Source of the DNA: Aaosphaeria pasadenensis
Lineage: Eukaryota > Ascomycota > Dothideomycetes > Pleosporales
Length of the DNA: 64,000 nucleotides
Assembly (NCBI GenBank): GCA_022813625.1
Contig: JAKLMB010000009.1
Location: 62,001-126,000, forward strand
Reading direction: 5' to 3'
A program made the position numbers and the translations under genes. Below the pieces are notes generated by a model. It did no database searches, had not been told where the DNA came from, and saw only the letters and a list, made by a program, of their open reading frames with translations. Positions 41,564 through 53,564 of this stretch are shown piece after piece. Numbering within the stretch: position 1 is the stretch's first letter; the number at the start of each line of letters is the position of its first letter.

Positions 41564-42971
41564 GCGGCAGTCGGGAAGGTTACGTAGAGTATATTTTGTC
41601 ATGAAATGGATGCAGATAAACCACCAGCTATGGATCTTCCATTTGTGCTTTTCCGAATATGACCTAATTGTATTTGGGCATGAATCCCTAGAAAGCGTAT
41701 AATCGGAATCATGTGCCTACGCGACGTGAAGTGTGATCCAGGAGTGCGACTTATGGCATTCGACTCGCAGTCATAATACTGGGTGTCGGCCTTTTTAGCA
41801 GGATTGTGAACTCGGTGTGAAGAGATGGTATGTGTTGGTGTTTGGGTCACCGTGGTCGAGGTTCCACTGAAAGACACGAAACCGAATTGTTCATACGATC
41901 CGGGGCAAAGGAGGGGAACTATGAAAACATCCGGGGAAGCTCGAGAAAATACCGTGTGTGGATAATTCTGATGGTCAATCTGGCTCTCTTTCATACAATG
42001 CCCATCTATATACTCGATCAGGTCAGCCTCGAAGCTAGCCGTAGTACTAAGTCATCGGGCATTCTCTAGGCCAAAAAGCTGGTAACAACGGTAAATCATC
42101 GATACCTACAAGGCCATAGAGGCATTTTTGGGATTGTTGAAAATTTGCGTCGAGTACAATTAGTACGACGGAGCAAGGTCTTCAAACTCCGAAGTGGCGA
42201 TGCCACTGTCACCTAAAATGGCTCAACAATACTCTCAATGCGAAACGAAAAAGGCGCATATCAAATCGCGCTTTCTAGAAGAACCCTGAGATATAGTCTC
42301 TAGGAGATCATGCAGTCGTGCAGACCGTCATCAAATTCTGAACTTCAAGAACATTTTCAAGAGGTACTTGTACTACTACATGCGCAGGTCACCACGCGGA
42401 AGCTGCACATCAGGACGGGGCAATGGAACATTGCGTCTCCGCGTTTTACCCCTCATGGCATGTGTCGAATCCCATGGCCGGTATGATTATGTTTTCGCAC
42501 AGAAGACTTGCTACAAACCGCAGTACGTAAATAATCGGTCGACTTGACATGGGTCCAGGAAGATTTGCCCAGCTTGGTCGCATTGCCCAAGCGATGAACG
42601 CGCATATGCTCGTGATAGATAAGTTGCCTATCTTTTTTCCCGATTTGGCCGCGGCCTATCAGCACAAGCCTCGTACCCGGGGCTGTGGCTTGCGGGCGCG
42701 ACCACCCATATCGCGTTGCAGCGGGGGAACCAGTGACGGAATGGACCCCGCAACATGCAAGACCTAGATAGCGATGAAAGGAGGGGTGCCTATCCAAGTT
42801 GCTATAGCTTACCTGCGTGCGATCTTGATCCTCTATTAGCTCCGTGGGCAGAGACCTTGCGCTAGGATATTCCATTTAATAACGAGACACCCGCTTGCTG
42901 CAGCGTTCGTGGCTATTGTCGTTGTCCAGCACACATACCATCCGCTTGTAATCTTGCAGCACCAGATAGCA
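41564..42971. other. Intergenic, ALDH promoter region
   Basis: 1408 bases between same-strand genes. A minus-strand open frame at 42453-42875 has no recognisable similarity and poor coding character. No repeat or RNA gene seen. Confidence 0.55.
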
Positions 42972-44538
42972 ATGGCGGGCCTTGAAGTCAACCTCACTGC
43001 ACCAAATGGCCGCAAGATCACATTACCAACCGGTCTTTTCATTAACAACGAGTTCGTGAAATCGAGTTCCGGCGACAAAATCAAAAGTATCAACCCGAGG
43101 TATGTTTAACGTTCTGCTCCCACCAAAGGTATCGCCTAACCGATGTCTGTGACGATACAGTGATGAGTCCGAGATTGCATCCGTAGAAGCTGCTTCGGCA
43201 GAGGATGTCGACAAGGCTGTCAAGGCAGCGCGAGCTGCATTTCAATCCGAAGCATGGGGTGGAATATCCGGCACCGACCGTGGCGCGCTGATGTTCAAGT
43301 TTGCGGATCTCATCGAAGAACACAAGGAAACTCTCGCAACATTAGAAACATGGGACAACGGTAAAGCCTACAGTGTGTCTCTCAACGAAGATCTCGCTGA
43401 GACCATCGCTGTGATCCGATACTATGCCGGCTGGGCCGACAAGATTCACGGTCTCACTATCCCAACACATCCTCAGAAATTCGCATACACATTGAAGCAA
43501 CCGCTAGGTGTCTGCGGGCAGATTATTCCTTGGAATTTTCCTCTCATGATGGCTGCGTGGAAATTCGGCCCTGCACTTGCATGTGGTAACACAATTGTCC
43601 TTAAGCCTGCGGAACAGACCCCGCTGTCGATTCTGTACCTCGCGACACTTATCCCCAAAGCCGGCTTTCCACCAGGCGTCATCAATATCGTCAACGGCTA
43701 CGGAAAAGAGGCTGGTAACGCGCTCGTGTCCCACCAGGACGTTGACAAGATCGCATTTACCGGGTCAACCATCACCGGAAGAGCCGTAATGAAGGGCGCC
43801 AGCATCAATTTGAAAAACCTCACGCTCGAAACTGGTGGCAAATCCCCTCTTGTTGTATTCAAGGACGCAGATATCGAACAGGCTGCAAAATGGGGACATG
43901 TTGGCATTATGTACAACCAAGGTCAAGTATGCACTGCGACATCGCGAATCCTCGTTCACGAGGATGTATATGACGAGTACATCAAGCAGTTCAAAGACGT
44001 TGTGGCCGCCAACAAGGTCGGCAATCCCTTCGACGACGATACTTTCCAGGGCCCTCAGGTCACCCAAGCCCAGTATGAGCGAGTTCTGAGCTACATAGAG
44101 TCTGGAAAATCCGAGGGTGCTAAGCTCGCGACTGGCGGCGTGCCTCACAAGAATGTCGGCAACGGGAAGGGATTTTTCATTGAGCCGACGGTTTTTACGG
44201 ACGTCACCGAGAATATGAAGATCTTCCAAGAGGAAGTATTTGGGCCCTTCGTTGTTATCACGCCATTCAAGACTGAGGAAGAGGCTGTGAGATTGGCCAA
44301 CAATTCCTGCTATGGTCTGGGGGCAGCACTCTTCACACAAGACGTGGAGCGAGCGCACCGTGTCTCCGCTAAGTTGGAAGCGGGTATGGTGTGGGTGAAT
44401 AGTTCCAACGATTCCGATGTAAGAATTCCGTTCGGGGGTGTCAAGCAGAGTGGCGTCGGACGCGAACTTGGTGCGGCGGGCTTGGAGGCATATTCACAGA
44501 CCAAGGCAGTTCACATCAATATGGGCCTGAAATTGTAG
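42972..44538 (+). CDS. NAD(P)+-dependent aldehyde dehydrogenase
   Basis: 501 residues; exon 1 42972-43099, intron 43100-43160 (GTATGT...ATACAG), exon 2 43161-44538. Oxidises aldehydes to acids. Landmarks: PWNFPLMM (167-170 WNFP), AFTGSTITGRAVM (cofactor loop), general-base Glu266 in LETGGKSP, nucleophile Cys300 in NQGQVCTATSRI, EEVFGPFVVI and the C-terminal PFGGVKQSGVGRELG. Length and residues match the cytosolic class 1/2 tetrameric enzymes such as Aspergillus AldA. N-terminal GLFINNEFVKSSSG is the usual opening strand; no clear mitochondrial presequence. Role in ethanol or general aldehyde use is inferred. Confidence 0.93.
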
Positions 44539-44666
44539 GATACCCAATATATTAGCTAGTCTTGAATACAATATTTTCTGAAAACATACACATTCTACAT
44601 CTCCCCATCTCACCATACGTGCAAGGTGCGTAATACTACAACACATTGACGTGCCTTTTGGACAGG

Positions 44667-45158
44667 CTAACTGTCCCGTATTGGATCATACGGTAGACTC
44701 TTCGAGGATGCCGTTGCTTGATTGGTGGCCACGCTTTCCGCGCCGCTGACCTTGGGCTCTATACGGACGTGTGCCGATTAGAAAGGATAGCTTACATAGG
44801 CATCCCACATATATGGAGGTACTCACTTATCCTCTTTAGAGAGGTTGACATGCGCCATCGTAGAGCGCTCATCTCGACCTCGGGAATCCCTTCCCTTACC
44901 AATCGGGTATTTACCGCCTCCAACACACGGATTTGCTCATTGAAAGGTACATTGGGCCAAGTCAAGGATTTCCCAAGCCGATCGCACAGGTTCTGTCCCT
45001 CGTCGTGCACAATCTTCTGTTCCGCTCTGTCAAACCCCACCGATATTCTCCGTATTCTTGCAGCGTGAACTTACATTGAAGCGTGCCCATTGCCCCTTGT
45101 TCAGACCGGTATTCTGCCGCACCATGTCAACGGGATCATTCATGTGATATCTCCTCAT
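44667..45158 (-). CDS. Small three-exon protein of unknown function, 121 residues
   Basis: Hand-spliced: exons 45158-45075, 45016-44827 and 44758-44667. Donors GTAAGT and GTGAGT and acceptors AACAG and TATAG keep one frame throughout. The product starts MRRYHMNDPVDMVRQNTGL, continues NKGQWARFNKIVHDEGQNLC and DRLGKSLTWPNVPFNEQIRV, and ends in a polar tail (SLPYDPIRDS). It looks helical and positively charged, with no signal peptide. I do not recognise the family. Support is the clean splicing and the compact, low-gap coding sequence; no homology can be checked here. It is convergent with ALDH, with 128 bases between the stops. Confidence 0.55.
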
Positions 45159-46902
45159 GTTGGCAGTAATGCTGGTGGGTGTAAACAAAACACCACACGT
45201 CGAAAAAGGCGGGGGGGATGTCAAGCTGAAAAAAAGTTGCCAAGTACAAACATTTTTTGGGAAACCCCTGCCTCATGGGTACAGAAACTGCACTGAAATG
45301 ATTTAATCATTGGCTGTTGTAGGATCGTAAAGTGACACAAGACTGCCGGTTACCATCGCAGCCTTGATGGAGATACGCCAAGATTGGTCACTGCGTCCCT
45401 GCCCGTTTGGGGGATGTCCGTCCCGACCTTCGCCTGTTCTGTGTGGATTGTATGGTTGTCGAGCATCGTCTGCAACGCCGGATGAAGAGCGCATGCACGT
45501 CATCGCCCAATCTTCATAGTCTATTATAGCTTCTTGGTAACAACTGAATATGATCATGTAGTCGAGCAGAGATTAATCTAGGCAATAGTAAATACATCTA
45601 CGTGGACCGCGACCACTCTCGAGCCACACCTAGAGCTAATCTTTGGTACACATTTTCAAAACAACATGGAAAGAATGCGCGGCTTACTATCCATAAAAGT
45701 TCCTCCAACCTCTAAAACCTTTCACTACGGGTCATCCGCATTAGTTCTTCACAGAAAAGCCTAGAGCCGATTCACTCTCGAGAAGGTGGGAAACAATCTC
45801 TAAATATCAATCTATCCCTGACGCTCACATTAGAGAAGGGATAAGCTGAGAAATGACAATGGAGCCAGTGCACTAGATTACGGGAGGACATACAACAGAA
45901 CACCTCAATATCGGTGTATAGTATAGTCTTCGATATTCATTAGTTGATTGTAGAGTCATGTATGCGAGCACGCGACTGATCGGAACCACTAACAAGCTAG
46001 TCAACCAAAGTGTCCGATCGGCATTTAAGAAATTCTAGTCTTTGTATTCACTCCACTCGTATCACATCGCATCCCCTCGGGATATTCTGACTAGTGGGAA
46101 AAGAGCAGTCCGTTATACTAACGTCTTTTCAACGGGCTTTGGGAAATGTTTCAGAATAAGTGTGGGATCCACAAAGCCAATGCTCAACAATTGTTCCCCT
46201 TGGTCGCCCAGATTGTAAAATATTTGGGCGCAGGATATTTGTAACACAAAAGGAGTACTATTAAGCCATCTTAGAGGCGTGGGAGCCATGGTCGGGGGGG
46301 AACTTTTCTCTGGGCGTTTATCTAGCTATTGATTTCACGATCAAGAGCGCGTATCGGGTTTTTGTTTTTTGTATTGGTCTTTTGGTTCCGTTTGTCATTC
46401 AAGTTATTGGGTCTAGAATATAGAAAAAAAATGCATCGCTTTGTTGTTTCTCTAAGATTATCACGACCTCTGGTGAAGATATCTTGGCATTGAACAAACT
46501 ACTCAAGAGTATACAGCAGCCAACTATCAATCTTAAGAGCGAAAGACTGCAGAAAGCGAGGAGAACGTGTGTTGTCTCTCTATTAATTTCTGGACAAGGC
46601 CCCTAGCTGCTCTGCAGTCTTTGCAAAAGCATAGCATAACTCATTATTGTTTACAAAGGCAAAGTAGCGTCTTATGACAGTGTTTTACAATGACGGCGGT
46701 GATTCCGAGCATACCCTCTGCGTGGTCTCGTATTGTCAGGCTAGCCTCAACTATTCATGTCTTCTACACAGGGGAGGTTGTCTCAAGATGGAAACGATGT
46801 TCGCATGTTAGGATATAGCAATGAATACATAGCAACAGAGGTATTTCGAGATGACTATGGTAACCTTCTCAATGGACATACTGTAGCTGCTTTTCAACCT
46901 CG
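45159..46902. other. Intergenic
   Basis: 1744 bases between two minus-strand genes. No coding frame of note, repeat or RNA gene recognised. Confidence 0.6.
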
Positions 46903-48417
46903 TTATAGTACAAGTGTGTTCTCACTCAGACCAGCAAACATATTTACCCATGAAAGAGTGTTGTCCTCGGACTTCCAGATAGCCTCCAGGGCAGAACAAA
47001 TGGAATGCACTGACGCAAATCGCATTTCGTCGTAAACCAGGTTCAGGAGATCCAAGACAGTTCGTTGATACTTTGCGGAGGTAGCGTGAGCACCTGCAAT
47101 GCAGAGCGGGAACAGGACGCAATTGAGTACCTTGGACGGCCTTTGTATTGCGAAGATGCAGTCCAAGCATGAAATAACGTGTTGCTGAACCTGTGGATGC
47201 GTGATTGGGAGGTTGCATACTGCTCTGTACAGATAGATCAGAGCGGTATGCTGCAGAGCTCTAGTCAGCGTGTAGCAAGCAACGACGTCTGCGCTATCAT
47301 TGTCTTGCGTATCTGGAATGGAGCCGGTGAGTTGAAAGTCATCTTCGACCAGAGTGGCGTAGACAGGTCTAAGCGCGGCCTCGAAGACTCTAATTTGCTC
47401 GATTGAGAACTCTTCCGTGCCGATAATTGTGCCCTCACGCCAGAACATCATCGTCGACATTTCTCTAAAGACTTTGGCTAGCGAAGACCTTCCAAATAAG
47501 TCGCGTCCCCACCAAACCGACCCTTGCTCAACCGAGTCCCAGAACTCGGGCGGAAAGTGAGGAATCGTGCCCCGGAGCATCGCGGTTGTAAGATCGGTGG
47601 ACGCGAATTCGGAAAGGAGCATCTGCATCGATGCCTCACTGGTTCTCATGACTGAGGTGATACCGCCCAGTCGCTCGATTATAGCTCTCACCCCTGCATG
47701 ATGGCTGGATGTGGATGCGAAATCTCTAGTACACTCAAGGTAGCCATCCAGGAAGTATAAGAGGAGGACAGCAAACAAAAGAGTCGTGAGAGGTCCATCT
47801 TCTTCCGTATAGCAGCAACCCAATTCTCCCCTCACGGCCGCCAGACAGTCCAGCCTCTTCAGATACAGATTCCGCTGACTATTTCGTCCGTCCTGCAGAA
47901 CGCGATGCGAGTCGGCTAAGACGCAGGTAGCGAGAAGAACCACGCGGTGTTCGAGAGCGACAAAGGTTGGTGGGGTACATGGTTGGGATGAGGTTGTCAG
48001 CAGCGGCCAGAAACGGCCGTGGAAATAATCGAGAGCTCTTTTTTCGTAGATGGCTAATGAAGCGGATAGGCGCTCGTCACGGGGAATCGCCTGGAAAATT
48101 TCTGGAGCGGTTGCTGTCGGGCGTGTGCTCCATTTGATGAGCCGGGAGTTGTAGTTACACTCCGAGCCGATGCGGGAGCATCTTGAGCATGAGGGTTTGG
48201 TCAGATCGCATTTAATCCGTCTTTTTCTACATGGCCAGCATGATCCTTCCACTATTCGTATGCGTTTTGTCCCTGATTTGCCTGGTTGCCTCCTACTTGG
48301 CCTCGGGGATTTAGGTGTGAGGACCAGTCCGTCGTTGATGGCATCTTCGGTCACTGGTATTGACCAAGGCAATATTGCGTCATAGCTATATGGAGGGCTT
48401 TGGGGGTATGCGTCCAT
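46903..48417 (-). CDS. Zn2Cys6 transcription factor
   Basis: 504 residues from the ATG at 48417 (MDAYPQSPPYSY). The frame is open further upstream, but that part looks non-coding. The DNA-binding binuclear zinc cluster is at residues 60-87 with Cys60, 63, 70, 77, 80 and 87 (CWPCRKRRIKC, CSRCSRIGSEC), preceded by a basic stretch (GTKRIRIVEG). The remaining 400 residues fit the fungal-specific regulatory region (Fungal_trans_2 type), with LDYFHGRFWPLL near 130 and many amphipathic helices. Nuclear regulator; targets unknown. It stands alone with 1.1-1.7 kb of empty DNA on each side, so there is no obvious local cluster to control. Confidence 0.9.
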   Translation of the reverse strand: MDAYPQSPPYSYDAILPWSIPVTEDAINDGLVLTPKSPRPSRRQPGKSGTKRIRIVEGSCWPCRKRRIKCDLTKPSCSRCSRIGSECNYNSRLIKWSTRPTATAPEIFQAIPRDERLSASLAIYEKRALDYFHGRFWPLLTTSSQPCTPPTFVALEHRVVLLATCVLADSHRVLQDGRNSQRNLYLKRLDCLAAVRGELGCCYTEEDGPLTTLLFAVLLLYFLDGYLECTRDFASTSSHHAGVRAIIERLGGITSVMRTSEASMQMLLSEFASTDLTTAMLRGTIPHFPPEFWDSVEQGSVWWGRDLFGRSSLAKVFREMSTMMFWREGTIIGTEEFSIEQIRVFEAALRPVYATLVEDDFQLTGSIPDTQDNDSADVVACYTLTRALQHTALIYLYRAVCNLPITHPQVQQHVISCLDCIFAIQRPSKVLNCVLFPLCIAGAHATSAKYQRTVLDLLNLVYDEMRFASVHSICSALEAIWKSEDNTLSWVNMFAGLSENTLVL

Positions 48418-49512
48418 TCTTAATAACTCAACACAAAAGCTGTTTGTGAGAACGTTGCAGCTGTTTGGATGTATAATTAAGTACTTATGTATGGGCACAA
48501 AGGGATAGCATATCGGCACGTACGATCTATGATTTCGTTGTACGAGTAAGATCAAGCGTGCGGGGTCTGACTTGGTATGCCCGAGTGTGTACCGATCGAC
48601 CTCATAAGCGTTGCCTCTACTCGTACATCGTGTAATGATCGGATAATGAACCACCTTTATGATAATACATACCAAGACTGGGGCTCGGCACCCATACGCT
48701 ACAAATACTCAACAACCTTTGATTAAACTTTAGTAAACGCTTGTCGCAGAAGCTGATGAGACCAATTGGAAATCCTGGCATTCGCAAACACTACATATCA
48801 CTTACTCCTCCATTCATCACCAATCATAGTTTGGGGAAATCTAGAGGGAATGTACGTGTTCTGTGATATCAATTGGAGTGTTGGCAAGTAACGGCTAAGT
48901 GCGAATTGACAATTCAACAGGCGGAAACTGCAAAAAGCATATTCGTCCTCCAAAATGCCGATGAAGCTGACACCGAGCATTGGTTTGGTCTATCATTTTG
49001 CCATTTCCAGCTAGCCTCTCCAAAGGCACGCTTATCCATTCGTCAGTACGAAGTGCCTACCAATCTTGCCCCGCATCTCGGCTTGCTCTACTGTGTGATC
49101 CTTCTGCCCCACACAACGATTACACCAAGACCAGCCCATCGGATGCGTAGTAATGCGACATCCGACCAGCCTGTCTACCCCGTGGCCAAAGTAGGTAAAG
49201 ATTAAGTCAAAATTGCGATAAGCGAACATGTGGTCACCTAGACAGTTATGTTTCTTGCATACCCACACATGTCACGTATGCGGAAGTAATTCCATTAGAT
49301 CGACGGTGTATCGTAAGGCTATGAAAACAGCATGATAATCGCGTCTCCGACTGTACATCGAACAAGAATCTGCTGCAATAGCTACTGTTGAGCTTGAATG
49401 TACACCCATTTACTTGAATCATCACAACGGGTCAACGGCTTCATCGCTTCGGAGATCCAATCGCCTATTCACTAAAATACCCTGATCGAAATCTTTCTTT
49501 AGGCCAAGTGAC
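48418..49512. other. Intergenic, divergent promoter of Zn2Cys6 factor and MOSC gene
   Basis: 1095 bases. No gene or repeat recognised. Confidence 0.6.
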
Positions 49513-50799
49513 ATGATGGATCTTTCCCAGAATGCGCTTAATGTGTGGTGGTACTTGGCGGCCATTGCCTTCACCCTACTGATTTGGACTGTCAGACTTC
49601 GAGCAGGGCCAAATGGCGAGGGTCTAGAGATAACACAGGTAAATCATCATCAGCTGTATTTCACTTCGAGTACAATGTTGAAAATCGAACTATAGCTATA
49701 CATCTATCCTGTGAAAGGTCTGGGAGGGGTGTCATTGGCAACGGCGCATGTAGGCCGCTACGGGTTTCAAGGCGATCGAATCTTTTCGTTGCAAAGAATT
49801 CATCGCAACCAGGACGATGGAACCATAACTAAATATGAAACATTGCTGATAGGATACTATTTGCAGCTATCTCTCTTCCTCGTTTCCCTGGACAACAAAA
49901 GAGCATGCGAAAATTCCCAAGCAGCGGATGTCGTAGTGCAATGGAAAGGTCGAGGTACCGACTTCGACAAGAAGAAAGGTGCCATCTCAGAGGACACGAT
50001 ACGTTTCCCATTGTATCCAGCTACATCAAGATGTACATCCTTCGAGATTGATCTTCATGGAAGTGCGGCGACTGCGTTTGACATGGGCGATGAACTGGCA
50101 GAATGGTTTACCGAGAGACTGGGTTTCGAAACAAGGCTTGCATACATTGGCGATGGTTCCCGACCAGTACTAGGTACTCTGGCCCCGAACAGCAGAGGAG
50201 GGCTCAGGAAATCCAGGTTACTCAATCGCATCCGTGGAGCAGTTCCATTTCTAGGTCACTCTCCCGAGCGACTGGTTTTCAATGACCTTGCGCATTATCT
50301 TGTGGTTACAGAAGAGTCCAACCAAGACGTCTCCTCCAGGTTGACAGGAGATCTTGAAATGGATATTACAAAATTTCGTCCTAATATGGTTGTCAAGGGT
50401 TCTTCGGGTCCGTATGTGGAGGATTTCTGGGGCGAGTTGACATTTGCTAATGGCGTGCAAATGCCCTTGACAGCTAATTGCTACCGATGTCAAAGTATCA
50501 CTGTGGATTTCAACACGGGAAAAACCGCTTCCGATGATCGTGGGCTCGTTTGGAAGAAGATCAACAAAGATCGTCGTGTTGATGCTGGCGCGAAGTACAG
50601 TCCTGTATTTGGTCGCTATGGCTGGTGTTTTGGATTTGCGATGGGGAAGACTTTCGAAGTTGGACAGAACGCGTTCGTATCTCAAGTCAATACTAAACGC
50701 ACAAAATTTGGTAGGTTCATCCGGTATGGTTATTACAGATTCGGGATTGAATGCTTACACAATCATATATTGGCCCCATTTGACGAGCTTCGGAGTTAA
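49513..50799 (+). CDS. MOSC-domain (mARC-like) molybdenum cofactor protein, membrane-anchored
   Basis: 409 residues; exon 1 49513-49638, intron 49639-49695 (GTAAAT...ACTATAG), exon 2 49696-50799. One N-terminal membrane helix (about 8-28, VWWYLAAIAFTLLIWTV), then the MOSC N-terminal beta-barrel starting LYIYPVKGLGGVSL and GFQGDRIFSLQ. The MOSC domain has RFRPNMVVKG-like spacing (KFRPNMVVKG) and the cofactor cysteine region TANCYRCQSITVDFNTG (Cys304/Cys307). Related proteins reduce N-hydroxylated compounds with cytochrome b5 and its reductase at the mitochondrial outer membrane or ER. That activity is inferred; the family assignment is firm. Confidence 0.88.
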
Positions 50800-51023
50800 T
50801 CAGAAAAAGTGAAGTTATTTGACATTCTTTTCAGTCATTCTACATACCTAGGGTTGTTCAGAATGCTATCGCAAACTACGATTGTATGTCTCCAGAAATT
50901 TTAAGATTAGGCGAACATTTAAAGACATGTGATGGGGATTAATAGTATTTCAAGTTTAGTATTGATGGTTAAATTGATCAAATGTGGAATTTATCTCCTC
51001 CCCAGAATGCCATCGCTACGCGC

Positions 51024-51476
51024 TCACAAGTTCTTTGAGTATTGTACAAAATCAGTCTTTGTACCTTTTTTGACATAGAGGAGCTGGGCCCTGTGATTGA
51101 AATGCTGGGTGTGCCAGTATACCGAAGCAGCATCGAGTTCGCTCTTGGAATGTTCGTACACATGTTCGATCAGCTTCCCGCCCGTTCCTGCACTCCTGAC
51201 GTCGGGATCAACGAATAGATCATTGAGATACACAACTCCCTTCGGCTTTGAAGTGGAAAGATGTGGGAACCAGGTAACGAAACCGATGACTTCGTTGGAA
51301 GCGTCGTCTTCGGCTACTGCGCAGAAGAGGTCGACCTTGTCGTCCAGGAACCGGGAAAAGGTTATGGCGGTGGTCTCCTCGGGCATGGTGCGTTCGTAAA
51401 ATTGATTGTAGAGATCCCAGTAGTGACGCCACTTCTTCTCGTCTTCTTTTTTTACTGCGCGTACAGTGACAGTCAT
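51024..51476 (-). CDS. GNAT-family N-acetyltransferase
   Basis: 150 residues, single exon, start MTVTVRAVKKEDEKKWRHYW. Acetyl-CoA-binding motif A is readable as YLNDLFVDPDVRSAGTGGKLIEHV, with the R-x-x-G-x-G/A loop RSAGTGG. It is followed by the helix and ASVYWHTQHFNHRAQLLYVKKG, the motif B region. FVTWFPHLSTSKPKGVVYL supplies the preceding strands. Small-molecule or polyamine acetylation is possible; the substrate cannot be assigned. Tail-to-tail with the MOSC gene, with 224 bases between the stops. Confidence 0.87.
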   Translation of the reverse strand: MTVTVRAVKKEDEKKWRHYWDLYNQFYERTMPEETTAITFSRFLDDKVDLFCAVAEDDASNEVIGFVTWFPHLSTSKPKGVVYLNDLFVDPDVRSAGTGGKLIEHVYEHSKSELDAASVYWHTQHFNHRAQLLYVKKGTKTDFVQYSKNL

Positions 51477-52922
51477 CCTGCAAACACGTTTAGCAAGACT
51501 TCATTAAAGATCTAATCTAACGAACGGAGACAGGGTGAAAGTTGGTAGTATACCTAATTCCTATTGCGACAAAAGATAAATTGCTTATTGATTCTGTTCA
51601 CGATGCATGCATACAGGTTGAAGTTGTTATTGTTCGTTCTGTATGACGCATAAAGTACGGACTTCGTCGGTCACTGTTGTCCGCGAGTATCCTCGGATCG
51701 GTGGGCCAAATTAGGTATCGCGCCGCTCGTAGACGCCGACAATTGAGGGGTCTATCGTGTACCCGCCAGTGTTGCGTAACTGATAAGACATCGTGAAGAC
51801 ATCTAAGTAGTATACTACTGGAACTCAATGCAATTCAATTGCCCTATTCATGATATCAACAGCTTCTTGAAGGGGAAGAAGTGTGGTGAAGATATCGTGG
51901 CAGGTTCCTAGATCACGGAAAGTAAATAGCCCGAGCAATCTGAAATGGTTTAATAGCATTTCGAGTCTTCACTCAAGCTTGCGGATGTCGGCACATCTCC
52001 TCAACAATGAACATACTATGCAAATATGATAAAATCAGTCGACTGCGCCCGGAAGCATTTCCGGATTATCACAAATGGAATTGTGATCTACCATGACACA
52101 GGTATAAATACACCCATGCTGAAATGTGCGGTGCCTGCATTTGTCATACCAGACACAAATCGTTCCAAGGCAAATCAGCCCTTGACAAAGACCGTTCGCA
52201 TCAAATTTACGTTTCTCACCAAACGGATCGTACAACCCAAGACTTAAACTCCATTCGGGGTCGAACAATCAACCCTATCGCTTTGTGTTATTACAAATTC
52301 AATTTACAACTCGATAAGGGAATTCAAGCTTGATGGATGCGAAGCGCGTCGCATAGGCAACAAGATCAAATTCAATTCAAATGTGAATGAGCCTGATCGC
52401 GGGAGACGCGGTTATGGCAAACGAAATTCTCGCTGCTCAGCATCCACCAATGTACGAGTACAAATATTCGAAGCGAGTTGTTCGCTAGTATTCCTCTTTT
52501 GCTTTTGAACAGCCCAAAACCTGAAAACTGCTGGATAAATCAGATATCAATAGTTCGGCGTCAGATCTACGCGGGAGGCGCCGGGGCCCACTGACGGACC
52601 AGCGTCCATGCGTGCAGATGCGGGATGAGACTGCCTGAGTTGGTGGCGCTCTGTTACACTTGATCTTGGATCTCATCGCCAGGGAGCATTTATATTGGGG
52701 CGCATTCAATGACACTATGGTAAGCTGACAAGCGAAGATTGATATTGCAATGATGTTCAAATCGGGCAGTCAACGAGCAAGGAAAGTCACGAGCTGCGCA
52801 AATTATTTGAGGATGATATCGCGACCCTCTCGGTTTGAGGTAGTTAATCATACCGAGTGATCATGCAATTCTAAGCTAAACAGGACTAACTAGTACAATA
52901 CTTTGAGCGTATTCCATTGGCT
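51477..52922. other. Intergenic
   Basis: 1446 bases between two minus-strand genes. Short frames only, none recognised; no repeat seen. Confidence 0.6.
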
Positions 52923-53564
52923 TCACTGTTGAATCTTCACCGCTACGTTTGAATGATCCTCTGAACTTGATTAGTACGCTTTCTAGGAGAGTTAAACCTG
53001 TTCGTCATACCTGATTGAATGTCTGCGAAGACGTGGTCTTCCTCAACTACGAGAGGAGCATCTAGGCATCTCTGTTAGATACATGCTCGCAGGCTTGAAT
53101 GAACTACATCGATACATACTTGCGAATGTGATCTGGAATGAATCTCCTTCCTGTTGGATCGCAACGGGCTGGACTTGCTTGTTGCTCTCCTCGGTCGACT
53201 TGAACCAGAGAAGTTGCTTGGGAAGAAGACTGCGGTCTTCGGTTATATTTCGACCGAGAATCCAGTCTCCACTTTGGAGACGGCCGTCTTTGAGTGTGAA
53301 GAGAGCTCCTTCGGTGCCCACTTTGGCCTGGGTTTTGTCTGCAGTACCTTCGCCGACGCTGGCAATCGGTTTGCCACCGACCTCGATCGTGAAAGATGAG
53401 CTGAGGCTATGCATGACTTCTGTCTGCACAAGGCTCGGTAGAGACAATAGAAACGGTATGGTCAGAGACGACCAAGTGAAAAGAGTGCGCTTACGTCCAG
53501 CTGGCATTCGTGGAGATTGTTTTCGAGTGTGTTTCGCAGGTTGTTCGTTCTGGGTCATTGACAT
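52923..53564 (-). CDS. Unknown protein with N-terminal signal/anchor segment, three exons
   Basis: Hand-spliced: exons 53564-53120, 53046-53011 (a 36-base exon) and 52960-52923, giving 172 residues ending VAVKIQQ. Intron 1 has donor GTATGT and acceptor CGTAG with a TCTAAC branch; intron 2 is 50 bases with a TACTAAT branch and acceptor TTCAG. If unspliced, the frame ends after 173 residues in an unconvincing tail. Residues 1-25 are basic and polar. Residues 27-47 (LFTWSSLTIPFLLSLPSLVQ) are a hydrophobic signal or anchor, so the true start may be the Met at residue 20. The remainder is beta-rich with Gly turns (FTIEVGGKPIASVGEG). Family not recognised. Confidence 0.55.

Noticed and set aside
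42453..42875. 140-codon minus-strand open frame upstream of ALDH
   Set aside because: Composition is not protein-like, there are no motifs, and it lies in the ALDH promoter region.
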